Assembly (NCBI RefSeq): GCF_021730435.1
Contig: NZ_JABWGX010000019.1
Location: 1-64,000 of the forward strand
Origin: Xanthobacter agilis
Lineage (GTDB): Bacteria; Pseudomonadota; Alphaproteobacteria; Rhizobiales; Xanthobacteraceae
Length of the DNA: 64,000 bases
Direction of reading: 5' to 3'
Made by a program: the position numbers and the translations under genes. The notes beneath the pieces were generated by a model. It had not been told where the DNA came from and searched no databases. It was given only the letters and a program-made list of their open reading frames with translations. Within the stretch, counting starts at the first letter, position 1. Each line of letters starts with the position of its first letter. This document shows, piece after piece, positions 18,555 to 29,838 of the stretch.

Positions 18555-18659
18555 TCCGCGACTTTACAAAATCCTGAGTGGGCGCCTATCAGAGCATCCC
18601 AAGCCTCGAAGACCCCGCTTCTGCGGGTGGAGCGTCAGATGTCAGCGGAGAACGGTCCC

Positions 18660-19592
<933 letters not shown>

Positions 19593-19734
19593 CGGACCGG
19601 ACCGGGCCGGCCCGCGCGGCCGGCCGCCCTCGGTTGCCGCTGGGGAACAAGTCTGGAATTATTCTAAGCGTCATTGACCGGTCATGGGAGAGGTGGAGGG
19701 TGCCCTCCATCTTCGATCAGACGGCGACTGTCCC

Positions 19735-21099
19735 ATGCGCATCCGTTCCCTGGCCCTTGCCTCCACCGCTGCCTTCATCTTCGCCGGTGCCGCGGGCGCG
19801 GCCGAGCCGCCCACTGCCAAGCCCGGCCTGGAGAAGGTGGGGCACATCGTGGTGCTGTTCCTGGAGAATCGCAGCTTCGACAATCTCTACGGCCTGTTCC
19901 CCGGCGCCGACGGCATCGCCAATGCCGGCGCCACCGCCACCCAGACCGACCGCGACGGCAAGCCCTATGATCAGCTTCCCCTGGTCATGAACGTGAACAT
20001 CAAGCCGCCGCTTGTCGACAACCGCTTCCCGGACAACCTGCCCAACAAGCCGTTCCGGGCGGACGCCTATGCCGGCCTCGACCAGACCACCGGCGATCTG
20101 GTGCACCGCTTCTATCAGCAGCAGGAACAGATCAACGGCGGCAAGATGGACCGCTTCGCCGCCATCTCCGACGCCGGCGGCCTCGCCATGAGCTATTTCG
20201 ACGGCTCCCGCCTGCCCCTGTGGCGCTACGCCCAAACCTACACGCTGGCGGACAACTTCTTCCATGGGGCGTTCGGCGGCTCGTTCCTCAATCACATGTT
20301 CCTGGTGTGCGCCTGCACGCCGGAGTTCAAGGCCGCGCCGGAGAGCATCCGCGCCACGCTCAATCCTGACGGCACGCTCAAGAAAGACGGCGCCGTGACG
20401 CCGGACGGCTTCGCGGTCAACACCATCTATTCCAGCTTTACCCCGCGCCCGGCCGCTGCCAATGATCCGGCGAAGCTGCTACCGCCCCAGGAGGCGACCA
20501 CCATCGGCGACCGCCTCAGCGCGAAGGGCGTGGACTGGGCCTGGTATTCGGGCGGTTGGAACGACGCCATCGCCGGGCATCCCGACATGTCGTTCCAGTT
20601 CCACCACCAGCCCTTCGCCTATTTCAAGGCCTATGGCGATGGCACCGAGGCCCGCGCCAAGCACCTGAAGGACGGGGTCGACTTCATCGAGGCCATCAAC
20701 GCGGGCACCCTGCCGCCGGTCTCGTTCTACAAGCCCATCGGCGTCGCCAACGAGCATCCCGGCTACACCAGCGTTCTGGCCGGCGACCGGCAGGCGGCCG
20801 ACATCATCGCCCTGATCGAGCGCAGCCCGATCTGGAAGGATACCGTGGTCATCGTCACCTATGACGAGAACGGCGGCTATTGGGACCATGTGGCGCCGCC
20901 CAAGGTGGACCGCTGGGGCCCCGGCATGCGCATCCCCACCTTGGTCATCTCGCCGCTCGCCAAGAAGGGCTTCGTGGATCACACGCCCTACGACACCACC
21001 TCGGTGCTGAAGCTGATCGAGACCCGCCACGGCCTCGCGCCGCTGGCCGACCGCGACGCCAAGGCCAACGACCTCACCAACACGCTCGAACTCAACTGA
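19735..21099 (+). CDS. Secreted phosphoesterase (acid phosphatase / phospholipase C superfamily)
   Basis: A 454-aa periplasmic or secreted member of the Pfam phosphoesterase family (PF04185). The start at 19735 gives a clean signal peptide, [19 protein letters not shown], ending at AGAAE. Family motifs include [15 protein letters not shown] (catalytic metal-binding region), [36 protein letters not shown] and the C-terminal [18 protein letters not shown]. The length fits the acid-phosphatase branch (AcpA-like) rather than the larger phospholipases C. A short 7-bp hairpin (19693-19708) lies in its leader. It converges on the LysR gene, sharing 8 bp of coding sequence. It probably releases phosphate from organic phosphates; the exact substrate is not known. 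Confidence 0.9.
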   Translation: MRIRSLALASTAAFIFAGAAGAAEPPTAKPGLEKVGHIVVLFLENRSFDNLYGLFPGADGIANAGATATQTDRDGKPYDQLPLVMNVNIKPPLVDNRFPDNLPNKPFRADAYAGLDQTTGDLVHRFYQQQEQINGGKMDRFAAISDAGGLAMSYFDGSRLPLWRYAQTYTLADNFFHGAFGGSFLNHMFLVCACTPEFKAAPESIRATLNPDGTLKKDGAVTPDGFAVNTIYSSFTPRPAAANDPAKLLPPQEATTIGDRLSAKGVDWAWYSGGWNDAIAGHPDMSFQFHHQPFAYFKAYGDGTEARAKHLKDGVDFIEAINAGTLPPVSFYKPIGVANEHPGYTSVLAGDRQAADIIALIERSPIWKDTVVIVTYDENGGYWDHVAPPKVDRWGPGMRIPTLVISPLAKKGFVDHTPYDTTSVLKLIETRHGLAPLADRDAKANDLTNTLELN

Positions 21100-22063
21100 C
21101 GCCCTCGGCGGCCCCTGCCCAAGGGGCCGCCGAGGGAGTCGCCCACGGGGCCGCCGCCAGCCGGGTGGCGAGGAACTCCACCACCGCCGTCACCCGCGCC
21201 GGGCGCAAGCCGCCCGGCGGCAGCACGATATTGAGCGACAGGTCGGGCATGGACCAGCCCGTCAGCGCCGGCTCCAGCACCCCGCTGGCCAGATCCTGCC
21301 ACACCATGAATTCCGGCTGCACCGCCAGCCCCTGCCCCGCCAGCAGCATGGGGGTGAGAGCGTCGGCATTGTTGGCGCGCAGCGGGCCCGATGGCGTCAC
21401 CGTCACCACCTCGCCCCCGCCGTCCACGAAGCGCCAGCGGTCCGGCACCGGCAGATAGGCATAGCCCAGGCACGGATGGCCTTCGAGGTCGCGCGGATGC
21501 TCCGGCCGCCCATGGCGCGCGAAATAGGCCGGGCTGCCCACCAGGATCCGCCGCACCGTGCAGATGCGCCGCACCTTGAGGCTCGACGCGGGCAAGGTGG
21601 CGATGCGCAGGGCAAGGTCGAACCCCTCCCCCACCAGATCCACCACCGCATCGCTCAGGTGCAAATCCACCGACAGCTTGGGAAAGCGCGCGATCAGCTC
21701 CGGCAGCAGCGGCGCGAGGTGGCGCAGGCCGAACGACATGGGCACGGCCAGCCGCACCACGCCGTGCGGCTCCACTGATTGCGACACCGCCTCGGCCTCC
21801 GCCGCCTCGGCTTCGGCGACCAGGCGGGCCGCGCTTTCGGCGGCGGCGCGACCGGCCCCGGTGAGGGACAGCCGGCGCGCCGTGCGGTGCAGCAGCCGCG
21901 TGCCCAGCCGCTCCTCCAGCCGGCTGATGGCCTTGGAGACGGTGGCCTTGGACAGGCCGAGCTCGGCCGCGGCGCGGGCGAAAGATCCCGCCTCCACCAC
22001 CTTGGCGAAAATGGCCCAGCCCTCCAGGTCGGGCAGGCGATGAGGTGCATTATTGGAAACCAT
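21092..22063 (-). CDS. LysR-family transcriptional regulator (pirin-linked)
   Basis: A 323-aa DNA-binding regulator with a winged helix-turn-helix at residues ~14-72 ([36 protein letters not shown]) and a substrate-binding effector domain to the C-terminus. The last ~20 residues are an Ala/Pro-rich tail. Divergent from a pirin gene with 107 bp between starts, the standard LysR arrangement. A repeated GTTTCCA motif overlaps its own start codon, so autoregulation and control of the pirin gene are likely. The effector is unknown. Confidence 0.93.
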   Translation of the reverse strand: MVSNNAPHRLPDLEGWAIFAKVVEAGSFARAAAELGLSKATVSKAISRLEERLGTRLLHRTARRLSLTGAGRAAAESAARLVAEAEAAEAEAVSQSVEPHGVVRLAVPMSFGLRHLAPLLPELIARFPKLSVDLHLSDAVVDLVGEGFDLALRIATLPASSLKVRRICTVRRILVGSPAYFARHGRPEHPRDLEGHPCLGYAYLPVPDRWRFVDGGGEVVTVTPSGPLRANNADALTPMLLAGQGLAVQPEFMVWQDLASGVLEPALTGWSMPDLSLNIVLPPGGLRPARVTAVVEFLATRLAAAPWATPSAAPWAGAAEGVS

Positions 22064-22081
22064 GAGTTTCCATTGTTTCCA
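22054..22081. promoter_or_regulatory. Candidate LysR operator: three GTTTCCA heptamers
   Basis: TGGAAAC (22054-22060) is the inverted copy; GTTTCCA recurs at 22066-22072 and 22075-22081. The first pair forms a palindrome with a 5-bp centre that spans the lysR start codon. Its position between divergent genes suits a repressor/activator site. Confidence 0.6.
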
Positions 22082-22170
22082 TTTTGCGCCCGCAGTTCAA
22101 TGCCATATTCCCCTCAGTCCAACGCGGACATGAAACGGCCCGTCACCATGCGGGCGACAAGGAGTTCGCC

Positions 22171-22869
22171 ATGATTGAGCTTCGTCCCTTCGACCGGCTG
22201 GGTGGCGCCGACCACGGCTGGCTCAACACCAAGCACCATTTTTCCTTCGCCGATTATTACGACCCGGACCGCCTCCATTGGGGCAACCTCCGGGTCTGGA
22301 ACGACGACGAAATCGCGCCCGACACCGGGTTTCCGCTGCACCCGCACCGCGACATGGAGATCATCACCTATGTGCGCGAGGGCGCCATCACCCACCAGGA
22401 CGACCAGGGCAACCGCGGGCGCACCGAGGCCGGCGACGTGCAGGTGATGAGCGCCGGCACCGGCATCCGCCACTCCGAGTACAATATGGAAAAAGGGCTC
22501 ACCAAGATCTTCCAGATCTGGATCATCCCGGAGGAGCGGGGCGGCGCGCCGCGCTGGGCCGCCCAGCCCTTTCCGAAGGGCGAACGGGCCGGCCGGTTCG
22601 TCACCCTGGCCAGCGGCCGCAAGGGAGACGAGGATGCGCTGATGATCCGCGCCGACGCCCGCCTGGTGGCGGCGACCATCAAGGCCGGCGACAGCGCCAC
22701 CTATGCGGCGGATCCCGGACGCCATCTTTATCTCGTCACGGCCCGCGGCGCGGTGGAGGTGAACGGCACCCGCCTCGGCGAGCGCGACGGCGCCGCCATT
22801 CGCGATGAGGCGGCAGTCACCGTGAAGGCCCTGGACGATGCCGAGGTGATCCTGGTGGATGCCGCCTGA
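22171..22869 (+). CDS. Pirin family protein
   Basis: A 232-aa cytosolic bicupin. The start at 22171 has AAGGAG 6 nt upstream. The N-terminal cupin carries the metal-binding set in the segment FPLHPHRDMEIITYV and a later His and Glu in SAGTGIRHSEYN, which fits the pirin metal site. It aligns over its length with YhhW-like pirins, some of which oxidise quercetin. It is divergently paired with a LysR regulator and ends in a strong bidirectional terminator shared with dctA. The physiological substrate is unknown. Confidence 0.92.
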   Translation: MIELRPFDRLGGADHGWLNTKHHFSFADYYDPDRLHWGNLRVWNDDEIAPDTGFPLHPHRDMEIITYVREGAITHQDDQGNRGRTEAGDVQVMSAGTGIRHSEYNMEKGLTKIFQIWIIPEERGGAPRWAAQPFPKGERAGRFVTLASGRKGDEDALMIRADARLVAATIKAGDSATYAADPGRHLYLVTARGAVEVNGTRLGERDGAAIRDEAAVTVKALDDAEVILVDAA

Positions 22870-22895
22870 GCGCGGCATTTCTCCACCCAAACGGA

Positions 22896-22929
22896 AACGG
22901 CCGGCTTGCGTGGGGGCAAGCCGGCCGTT
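22896..22929. terminator. Bidirectional terminator between pirin gene and dctA
   Basis: A perfect 14-bp stem (AACGGCCGGCTTGC and complement) with a 6-nt loop, with GTCTTT following on the plus strand. It sits in the 104-bp gap between convergent genes. Confidence 0.85.
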
Positions 22930-22973
22930 GTCTTTGCCTCGGGTCCCGCGGCGGCGACGCCCGGGGGCCGGTG

Positions 22974-24314
22974 TCAGTCGATGGGCGCGGGCTCGGCCAT
23001 GTCGATGGGCAGCTCGGCGGTCTCGGGCACCCGCCCATGCAGGGCGGCATCGAGCTGCGCGGTGTCGAGGTCGTTCTCCCAGCGGGCGACGACGATGGTG
23101 GCCACCGCATTGCCGGTAAAATTGGTGAGCGCCCGGCACTCGGACATGAAGCGGTCGATCCCGAGGATGAGGGCCATGCCTTCCACCGGCACCGACGGCA
23201 CCACGGACAGCGTCGCGGCCAGGGTGACGAAGCCGGCGCCGGTGATGCCCGCCGCGCCCTTCGACGACAGCATCGCCACCAGCAACAGCAGGATCTGATC
23301 CCACAGCGACAGATGAATGCCCACCGCCTGCGCGATGAACAGCGAGGCCAGGGTCATGTAGATGTTGGTGCCGTCGAGATTGAACGAATAGCCGGTGGGA
23401 ATGACAAGGCCCACCACCGACTTGCCGCAGCCGGCGCGCTCCATCTTCTCCATGAGGCTCGGCAGCGCCGCTTCCGACGACGAGGTGCCGAGCACCAGCA
23501 GCAGTTCTTCCTTGATGTAGCGGATGAGCGCCACGATGGAGAAGCCGTTGTAGCGCGCCACCGCACCCAGCACGCCCAGCACGAAGATGAAGGACGTCAG
23601 GTAGAAGGTGGCGATCAGCAGGGCGAGATTGGCCACCGAGCCGATGCCGTATTTGCCGATGGTGAAGGCCATGGCGCCGAACGCGCCGATCGGAGCGGCC
23701 TTCATGAGGATGGCCACCAGCTTGAACATGGCCTGCGTCGCCGAGTGGAACACATCCATCAAGGGCTCGCCGCGCTCGCCGATGGCGCCAAGCGCGATGC
23801 CGAACAGCACCGAGAAGAACAGCACCTGCAGGATGTCGCCGGAGGCCAGCGCGCTGATGGGCGTGTTCGGGATGATCCCCATCAGGAACCCGATCAGGCT
23901 CTGATCGTGCGCCTTGGCGGCATAGTCCGCGACCGCCTTGTGGTCCAAGGTCGCCGGATTGATGTTGAGGCCCGATCCCGGCTGGATCACATTGCCCACC
24001 ACCAGCCCGATGATGAGCGCCAGCGTGGAGAAGGTGACGAAGTAGATCATGGCCTTGCCGGCCACGCGGCCGACCTTGCCCAGGTCCCTCATGCCGGCGA
24101 TGCCGGTCACCACGGTGAGGAAGATCACCGGCGCGATCACCATCTTCACCAGCTTGATGAAGGCGTCGCCGAGCGGTTTCATGTCGGCGCCGAGGCTCGG
24201 ATAGAAATGGCCGAGCAGAATGCCCGCGCCGATGGCGACGAGCACTTGGAAATACAAATGCTGATGGAACCTGCGGGGCGCGTGGGGCGCCGCCGCCGGG
24301 AGCAGGGTGGCCAT
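22974..24314 (-). CDS. dctA: C4-dicarboxylate:cation symporter DctA
   Basis: A 446-aa inner-membrane carrier (DAACS family) for succinate, malate and fumarate. The start at 24314 follows GGAGGAAA; the longer frame to 24464 has none. Multiple hydrophobic helices are visible, with the family signatures [20 protein letters not shown], the substrate-binding serine-rich loop [30 protein letters not shown] and a C-terminal [16 protein letters not shown]. Divergent from dctBD across 274 bp that contains a sigma-54 promoter aimed at dctA and two palindromes. In rhizobia and their relatives dctA is induced by DctB/DctD with RpoN, and the layout here matches exactly. Confidence 0.97.
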   Translation of the reverse strand: MATLLPAAAPHAPRRFHQHLYFQVLVAIGAGILLGHFYPSLGADMKPLGDAFIKLVKMVIAPVIFLTVVTGIAGMRDLGKVGRVAGKAMIYFVTFSTLALIIGLVVGNVIQPGSGLNINPATLDHKAVADYAAKAHDQSLIGFLMGIIPNTPISALASGDILQVLFFSVLFGIALGAIGERGEPLMDVFHSATQAMFKLVAILMKAAPIGAFGAMAFTIGKYGIGSVANLALLIATFYLTSFIFVLGVLGAVARYNGFSIVALIRYIKEELLLVLGTSSSEAALPSLMEKMERAGCGKSVVGLVIPTGYSFNLDGTNIYMTLASLFIAQAVGIHLSLWDQILLLLVAMLSSKGAAGITGAGFVTLAATLSVVPSVPVEGMALILGIDRFMSECRALTNFTGNAVATIVVARWENDLDTAQLDAALHGRVPETAELPIDMAEPAPID

Positions 24315-24387
24315 GGACCGTTTCCTCCGCCGGCCTCGTCGCGCCTCTTGGATCGGGCGACGTCGAAACCGAATGGGTGATGCAATG

Positions 24388-24408
24388 CCCGCACGCTCGC
24401 CGTGCGGG
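24388..24408. repeat. Inverted repeat in the dctA leader
   Basis: CCCGCACG and CGTGCGGG arms (8 bp) with a 5-nt centre, between the -12 element and the dctA start codon. It could be a leader hairpin or another GTGCGG-type regulator site. Confidence 0.5.
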
Positions 24409-24420
24409 TGCCCCCTTTCC

Positions 24421-24435
24421 GCAAACGCCATGCCA
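24421..24435 (-). promoter_or_regulatory. Sigma-54 promoter of dctA
   Basis: On the minus strand TGGCATG-N4-TTGC, with GG and GC 10 nt apart, one base off the RpoN consensus. It lies 107 bp upstream of the dctA ATG. DctD, encoded nearby, is a sigma-54 activator with an intact GAFTGA loop. Confidence 0.8.
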
Positions 24436-24518
24436 TGTGCGCCAGCGCGCGGCGCAGCCGGCAAACCATTGAAAAACCGTTAATTAACCCCATTCCTATC
24501 CTATCCCCTCGACACACC

Positions 24519-24567
24519 GTGCGATCTGCCGCACAAATTGGATCCGTAAACGTGCGGATTTCCGCAC
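24519..24567. promoter_or_regulatory. Two palindromes, candidate DctD upstream activator sites
   Basis: GTGCGATCTGCCGCAC (24519-24534) and GTGCGGATTTCCGCAC (24552-24567) are related 16-bp dyads whose centres are 33 bp apart, about three helical turns. They lie 84 bp or more upstream of the dctA -24 element, the usual enhancer position. Confidence 0.65.
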
Positions 24568-24588
24568 AGCCGAAGCAGAGAGGCGATC

Positions 24589-26454
24589 GTGTCCGAAGCC
24601 CCGCAAGGCGACATCTCCCGCGCACCGGACACCGGCCGGCGTCCGGCGACCCGGCGCCTGCGGACGATCCTGGCGCTGATCGCCGGCGGGCTCGCCATCC
24701 TGGCGGGGCTGGACCGATTGGCGGTCTATGGCGCCAATCGCTGGGCGCTGGCCCAGGTGGATGCCGAGGCGGCGCTCGCGGCCGACCTGCGCGTCACCGC
24801 CCTGCGCAGCGAGATCGAGAAGCAGCGCACCCTGCCGGTGGTGCTGGCCCAGGATCCGGACGTGCGCGCCGCGCTCCAGCAGGGCGATGCGGCCGCGCTC
24901 GCCCTGCTCGACGCCAAGCTCAAGGCCCTGGCGGAAGCCACCCGCGCCGGCGTGATCTACCTCATGAATGACGCCGGCCTCTGCGTTTCCGCCAGCAATG
25001 CGGGCACGCCGCTCAGCTTCGTCGGCTCGGACTACAGCTTCCGCCCCTATTTCACGCGGGCCATGGCCGAGGGCGGCGCCGAGCATTTCGCCTTCGGCAC
25101 GGTGAGCCTCCATCCGGGCCTTTACCTCTCCCGCCGGGTGGACGGGCCGGACGGGAAACCCCTGGGCGTGATGGTGGTGAAGGACGAGTTCGACGCTATC
25201 GAGAGCGATTGGCGCCGTCTGCCGGTGCCCACCCCCACCTTCGTCACCGACTCCCATTCCATCGTCATCATCACCAGCGTGCCGGCCTGGCGCTTCAAGG
25301 CGGCCGCGCCCATCCCCACGGACCAGCGGGCGGCCATCCGCGCCAGCCTGCAATTCGGCGACGCCCCCTTGGAGCCGCTCGCCTTCACCCCCGCCAGCGG
25401 GGGCGAGCGGCTCGTGGAGGCGACCCTGCCCGGCACCCATGCCCCACGCAGCTTCGTGGAGGCCCAGGCCGGCGTGCCGACCACCCCATGGACTCTGCAC
25501 GTGCTCGCCCCGACCGGGCCGGCCGTGAACGTCGCGACCACCGCCGGCCGCTCCATCGCGGTGCTTGCGGGAGTCGTGGGCCTCGGCATCGGCGGCCTCT
25601 TCCTGTCCCTGCGCACCCGCCGTCGCGAGGAGAAAGCCCGCCAGGCGGAAACCCGGCGCGAGCTGGAAGAGCAGGTGGAGAACCGCACCGCCGAGCTGAA
25701 AAGCGCCAACGACCAGCTCAAGGCCGAGATGGTGGAACGCCGCCGCGCCCGCATCGCCCTCGAGGCCCTTCAGGACGAGCTGGCCCAGGCCACCAAGCTC
25801 GCCATGCTGGGGCAGATCGCCGCCTCCATCGCCCATGAGGTAAACCAGCCGGTGGCCGCCATCCGCGTGTTCGCGGACAATGCCCGCACCTTCCTGGACC
25901 AGGGCCAGCCGGATGCCGCCGGCGCCAACCTTTCCACCATCGCCGCCCTGACCGAGCGCATCGGCGCCATCACCCAGGAGCTGCGCGCCTTCGCGCGCAA
26001 GCCCGCCCGCGAGATCGGCCCGGTGCCGGTGGCGGAAGCGGTAAAGGGCGTGCTGGGCCTCATGGGCTATCGCCTGCGCGAGCACGACATCGCGCTCGCC
26101 CTCGACATTCCCGCGACGCTGGTGGCCCGCGCCGATCGCGGGCGGCTGGAACAGGTGCTGGTCAACCTGATCCAGAACGCCGTCGAGGCCATGGCCGAGC
26201 GGCCGGACCGGCGGCTGCGCATCGTCGCCGCCCGCGCCGACGGCGCCATCACCCTCACCGTCGCCGACAACGGCCCCGGCCTGCCGCCGGAGGTGATGGC
26301 AGCCCTGTTCATGCCCTTCACCACCACCAAGCCCCATGGCCTGGGCCTGGGCCTCGTGATCTGCCAGGACATCCTGCGCGAATTCGGCGGCACCCTCGCC
26401 GCCGAGAACCGGGCCGGCGCCTGCTTCATCATCACCTTGCCGGAGGCTTCCTGA
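24589..26454 (+). CDS. dctB: C4-dicarboxylate sensor histidine kinase DctB
   Basis: A 621-aa inner-membrane sensor. One transmembrane helix lies near residues 24-45 and another near 315-337; between them is a periplasmic double-PAS-like sensor ([32 protein letters not shown]) that in the family binds succinate or malate. A cytoplasmic coiled coil follows, then the phospho-acceptor His416 in [13 protein letters not shown] and an ATPase domain with [14 protein letters not shown] and the GLGLGL box. The start is GTG at 24589 with a modest GAGAGG upstream; no better start is available. Its stop overlaps the dctD start (TGATG), so the pair is cotranslated. Confidence 0.95.
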   Translation: MSEAPQGDISRAPDTGRRPATRRLRTILALIAGGLAILAGLDRLAVYGANRWALAQVDAEAALAADLRVTALRSEIEKQRTLPVVLAQDPDVRAALQQGDAAALALLDAKLKALAEATRAGVIYLMNDAGLCVSASNAGTPLSFVGSDYSFRPYFTRAMAEGGAEHFAFGTVSLHPGLYLSRRVDGPDGKPLGVMVVKDEFDAIESDWRRLPVPTPTFVTDSHSIVIITSVPAWRFKAAAPIPTDQRAAIRASLQFGDAPLEPLAFTPASGGERLVEATLPGTHAPRSFVEAQAGVPTTPWTLHVLAPTGPAVNVATTAGRSIAVLAGVVGLGIGGLFLSLRTRRREEKARQAETRRELEEQVENRTAELKSANDQLKAEMVERRRARIALEALQDELAQATKLAMLGQIAASIAHEVNQPVAAIRVFADNARTFLDQGQPDAAGANLSTIAALTERIGAITQELRAFARKPAREIGPVPVAEAVKGVLGLMGYRLREHDIALALDIPATLVARADRGRLEQVLVNLIQNAVEAMAERPDRRLRIVAARADGAITLTVADNGPGLPPEVMAALFMPFTTTKPHGLGLGLVICQDILREFGGTLAAENRAGACFIITLPEAS

Positions 26455-27803
26455 TGGATGTCGCCTTCATCGACGACGACGATGTGCTGCGCGCCGCCAA
26501 CGTGCAGGCGCTGATGCTGGCCGGGCTCACGGTGATGCCCTTCGCCTCCGCCGAAGCGGCCCTCGACGACCTGGACGAGACCTTCCCCGGCGTGGTGGTG
26601 AGCGATGTGCGCATGCCGCGCATGGACGGTCTCACCCTGTTCCGCCACCTGAAGTGCATGGATGCCGACCTGCCGGTGATCCTCATCACCGGCCATGGCG
26701 ACATCGCTATGGCGGTGGACGCCATGCGCGAGGGCGCCTACGACTTCCTGGCCAAGCCCTATCCCATGGACCGCCTGCTGTCGGCGGTGCGCCACGCCCT
26801 GGAGAAGCGGCGGCTGGTGCTGGAAAACCGCGACCTGAAGCGCCGCGCCGAGCAGGTGGATGACGACGAGCCGCTGATCGGCATCGCCCCGGCCATGGCG
26901 CGGCTGCGCCAGATGCTGCGCCAGCTTGCCGATGCCGACGTGGATGTTCTGGTGGAAGGCGAGACCGGCGCCGGTAAGGAAGTGGTGGCCAATGCCCTCC
27001 ACCGCTGGAGCCGCCGCGCCAATCGACCGCTGGTGGCGGTGAACTGCGGCGCCCTGCCCGAGAGCATGATCGAGAGCGAATTATTCGGCCACGAGGCCGG
27101 CGCATTCACCGGCGCGCTGAAGAAGCGCGTCGGACGCATCGAGCATGCCAGCGGCGGCACCTTGTTCCTGGACGAGATCGAGGCCATGTCGCCGGCGCTC
27201 CAGGTGAAGCTGCTGCGGGTGCTGGAAGCGCGGGAGGTGACGCCGCTCGGCACCAACGAGGTGAAGCGGGTGAACCTGCGGGTGGTGGCGGCCTCCAAGA
27301 TCGACCTCATCGATCTGGTGAAGAAGGGCGAGTTCCGGGAGGATCTCTATTACCGCCTGCATGTGGCGACCCTGCGCATTCCGCCCCTGCGCGAGCGACG
27401 CGAGGACGTGCCGCTGCTGTTCGGTCACTTCCTGACCAGGGCCGCCCAGCGATTCGGCCGCGAGCCGCCGCCCCTCACCGCCACCGTGCGCCGCCATCTC
27501 GACGGCCATGGCTGGCCCGGCAATGTGCGCGAACTGGCCCATTATGCCGAGCGCGTGGCGCTGGGCCTCGTGGCCGAGGAAAGCGCAGCCGCGACCTCGG
27601 ACGCCGGCGCCGCGACCGCTGCCCCCACCCCGCTGCCGGAGCGGGTGGATGCGTTCGAGGCGGCCGAGATTCGGGCCGCTCTGGCCGCCACCAAGGGCGA
27701 CGTGCAGAGCGCGGTCCGCACCCTCGGCATTCCACGCAAGACCTTCTACGACAAGCTGCGCCGCCACGGCATCGACCAGGGCCGCTACCGCGCGGAGAAA
27801 TGA
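26454..27803 (+). CDS. dctD: Sigma-54-dependent response regulator DctD
   Basis: A 449-aa cytosolic activator of RpoN promoters. The receiver domain carries the phospho-acceptor Asp51 ([14 protein letters not shown]). The central AAA+ domain has Walker A GETGAGKE (169-176) and the sigma-54 contact loop GAFTGA (216-221). A Fis-type helix-turn-helix follows near the C-terminus ([28 protein letters not shown]). All features needed for activation are intact. It is coupled to dctB by TGATG overlap. The target is dctA, across the divergent region with a sigma-54 site and palindromes. Confidence 0.96.
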   Translation: MDVAFIDDDDVLRAANVQALMLAGLTVMPFASAEAALDDLDETFPGVVVSDVRMPRMDGLTLFRHLKCMDADLPVILITGHGDIAMAVDAMREGAYDFLAKPYPMDRLLSAVRHALEKRRLVLENRDLKRRAEQVDDDEPLIGIAPAMARLRQMLRQLADADVDVLVEGETGAGKEVVANALHRWSRRANRPLVAVNCGALPESMIESELFGHEAGAFTGALKKRVGRIEHASGGTLFLDEIEAMSPALQVKLLRVLEAREVTPLGTNEVKRVNLRVVAASKIDLIDLVKKGEFREDLYYRLHVATLRIPPLRERREDVPLLFGHFLTRAAQRFGREPPPLTATVRRHLDGHGWPGNVRELAHYAERVALGLVAEESAAATSDAGAATAAPTPLPERVDAFEAAEIRAALAATKGDVQSAVRTLGIPRKTFYDKLRRHGIDQGRYRAEK

Positions 27804-27819
27804 GCCCCGCCGGATGCCG

Positions 27820-28605
27820 TCACCGGCCCGGCACCGCCTCGTCGCCGGGCGGCAGGCTCGATTCGGGCTCCACGTCGCCCTTACCTTGCAGCCACAGCAT
27901 GAGCAGCCAGCACAGAGCCGCCCAGCCGGCGCCCAGCATCCAGCCGCCGAGCACATCGGTGGGCCAGTGCACGCCAAGATAGATGCGGCTGACGCCGACG
28001 ATCACCGTCAGTGCCGCCGCGACGCACAGCAGGAACACCTTCACCCGCGTGCGGGCCTGGGTGCGGGCGAGCAGCGCGCCGAGGGTGAGGTAGACAATGG
28101 CCGACAGCATGGCATGGCCGCTCGGGAAGCTCTGCGTATAGACGGCCATGCCATGGGGCACGAGATCGGGCCGCGGCCGGTCGAACCCCCATTTCATCGC
28201 CTGGGACAAAAGCGTGCCGCCCGCCACCGCAAGCGCCACCAGCAACGCCGCGTGGCGCTTGCGGGTCATCAGCAGGAACAGCAGCACCACCACGGTCAGA
28301 AGGGTCAGCACGCCGGTGCTGCCGAGGGCAGTGAAGTCGCGCATCATTTCCTCGAACCAGGGCGGGCCCAAGGGATCGGAAAGATTGTTGGGGTCGCGCA
28401 AGGCCAGCAGGATGCCGCGATCCAGGCTGCCCGTCTCGTGGTCCATCACCTCGTCGGCGATCCTCACGAAGGCATAGAGCGCACAGGCGGCGAACGCGAG
28501 CGTGGCCAGGGTCATCCGCTCCATGTGGCTCACCGAGGCGAGCAGACGGCCGATGACGGGGAGGCTTTCGAGGCGGCGGCGGCCGCGCGTGACGAGCGAT
28601 GTCAT
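27820..28605 (-). CDS. PAP2-family membrane phosphatase
   Basis: A 261-aa multi-pass inner-membrane lipid phosphatase-type protein. The three PAP2 active-site motifs are present in order: KWGFDRPRPD, PSGH (in QSFPSGHAM) and SRIYLGVHWPTD. About five to six hydrophobic helices surround them. The start at 28605 is chosen to match family N-termini; the upstream frame to 28800 is Arg/Pro-rich and unlikely to be translated. It converges on dctD with 16 bp between stops. Likely substrates are phosphatidate or undecaprenyl pyrophosphate, but the exact one is not visible. Confidence 0.93.
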   Translation of the reverse strand: MTSLVTRGRRRLESLPVIGRLLASVSHMERMTLATLAFAACALYAFVRIADEVMDHETGSLDRGILLALRDPNNLSDPLGPPWFEEMMRDFTALGSTGVLTLLTVVVLLFLLMTRKRHAALLVALAVAGGTLLSQAMKWGFDRPRPDLVPHGMAVYTQSFPSGHAMLSAIVYLTLGALLARTQARTRVKVFLLCVAAALTVIVGVSRIYLGVHWPTDVLGGWMLGAGWAALCWLLMLWLQGKGDVEPESSLPPGDEAVPGR

Positions 28606-28765
28606 ACCGAAGGCTTGGCGCGGCGGGCGCCCCGCGTCAATAACCCGCCGCCACCCATTGTGACCCGGCGGCGGTCCAAATCCCGCCAGCGGGCACGCCC
28701 TCCTTGTCCCCGCCCCTTTGCCCGCGCCCCTTGCCCGCGCGGCCGGGGCCTGCCATTTGCGGGTC

Positions 28766-29263
28766 ATGACCCAACCAGCAACCGGCCGCACCGCCCCCAT
28801 CGCCCTCTACATCGACGCCGACGCCTGCCCGGTGAAGGAAGAGGTGTACAAGGTGGCGTGGCGGCACGCGATCCGCGTCCATGTGGTGGCCAACCAGCCG
28901 CTGGCGGTGCCCGCCCATCCCCTGGTGGAGCGGGTGGTGGTGCCCGCCGGGCCGGATGCCGCCGACGACTTCATCGCGTCCCGCGTCGCCCGCGGCGATG
29001 TGGTGGTGACCACCGATGTGCCGCTCGCGGCCCGTTGCGTGAAGGCGGGGGCGGATGTGATCGCCCCCTCGGGCAAGCCCTTCACCCGCGATTCCATCGG
29101 CATGGCACTCGCCACCCGCAACCTGATGGAAGACCTGCGCTCCGCCGGCGCCGTCACCGGAGGCCCGAAGCCGTTTTCCGCCCGCGACCGCTCGGCGTTC
29201 CTGTCCGCCCTCGACCTCGCCGTGGTGCGGCTGAAGCGGGCCGGCTTCCAGACCGGCTCTTGA
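28766..29263 (+). CDS. UPF0178/YaiI family protein
   Basis: A 165-aa cytosolic protein of the YaiI/YqxD family (DUF188), which has a PIN-like fold and no settled function. It opens [23 protein letters not shown] and has [23 protein letters not shown] and the conserved [18 protein letters not shown]. Length matches the family. It starts 160 bp from the divergent PAP2 gene. Its stop lies inside the start of dispersed repeat copy B. A nuclease role has been proposed for the fold but not shown, and no substrate can be named. Confidence 0.92.
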   Translation: MTQPATGRTAPIALYIDADACPVKEEVYKVAWRHAIRVHVVANQPLAVPAHPLVERVVVPAGPDAADDFIASRVARGDVVVTTDVPLAARCVKAGADVIAPSGKPFTRDSIGMALATRNLMEDLRSAGAVTGGPKPFSARDRSAFLSALDLAVVRLKRAGFQTGS

Positions 29264-29332
29264 TACCATCGACATCGGTGTTCGACCGAAGCCGAATGGG
29301 TCTCGCTCAAGCGCCGCGCGGGCTTGACCAAA
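29259..29332 (-). repeat. Dispersed intergenic repeat, family 1, copy B
   Basis: Minus-strand partner of 8216-8288. By eye roughly 60 of 74 positions match, including an identical 15-bp core AAGCCCGCGCGGCGC. It begins within the last codons of the UPF0178 gene and fills most of the gap to cowN. A short CGGT...ACCG stem is kept in both copies although its bases differ. Confidence 0.75.
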
Positions 29333-29371
29333 GTCCGATGGGTGAAGCGCATTGGCCTTTGGCATGAGCAC

Positions 29372-29704
29372 TCAGAAGCACTCTTCCTCCAGCTTCTTCA
29401 GGTCGGTCAGGGCTTGGCCGTCGTCGTGCTCCTCGAACAGGTCGACCATGTAATAGACGTGGGAATGGAGCAGCAGCAGCTTGTCGCAGATAGCCGCGCC
29501 GTTCTGCTCCACCGCTGTCAGCCGCGCCTTGAAGCGGGCCCAGAACGCGTTGCCATAGGCGGGATCGTCAATGTAGCGGAACAGGTGCGCGAGCACCCGC
29601 GCCATGTTGCCCTCGAAATCGATGCCGCGGAACGTCACATAGCGATCCGGATTGTCGAGCTCGCTCGGCAATTGGGAAAAGTCGGCGGAAACGGACGAAT
29701 CCAT
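29372..29704 (-). CDS. cowN: Nitrogenase CO-protection protein CowN
   Basis: A 110-aa soluble protein of the CowN family, which keeps nitrogenase active in the presence of carbon monoxide. The core [19 protein letters not shown], the [14 protein letters not shown] helix, [20 protein letters not shown] and the EEECF C-terminus are all family features. The start at 29704 has GGAGAGGG upstream, so a longer 134-aa reading is rejected. The family is about 95-110 aa. Directly upstream on the same strand (134 bp) is a PAS-LytTR gene of the RcoM type, suggesting CO-induced expression. Presence of cowN implies the organism fixes nitrogen; the nif genes themselves are outside the window. Confidence 0.93.
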   Translation of the reverse strand: MDSSVSADFSQLPSELDNPDRYVTFRGIDFEGNMARVLAHLFRYIDDPAYGNAFWARFKARLTAVEQNGAAICDKLLLLHSHVYYMVDLFEEHDDGQALTDLKKLEEECF

Positions 29705-29838
29705 GGGGACACCCTCTCCATCGGGCGCGGAAACAGCGCAGGGTGGAAGGGTGCCGGTGCACGCCGCGCGCCTCAACGACGCGGGAACCGCTCACGAATA
29801 GCATGCACCAATGGCATCCTGGCCGCACGAACGGCAAT

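Noticed and set aside
29705-29838. NifA/sigma-54 promoter upstream of cowN
   Set aside because: No TGT-N10-ACA enhancer exists there. A GG-N10-GC spacing (complement at 29759-29772) has poor flanking matches and lies only 55 bp from the ATG.
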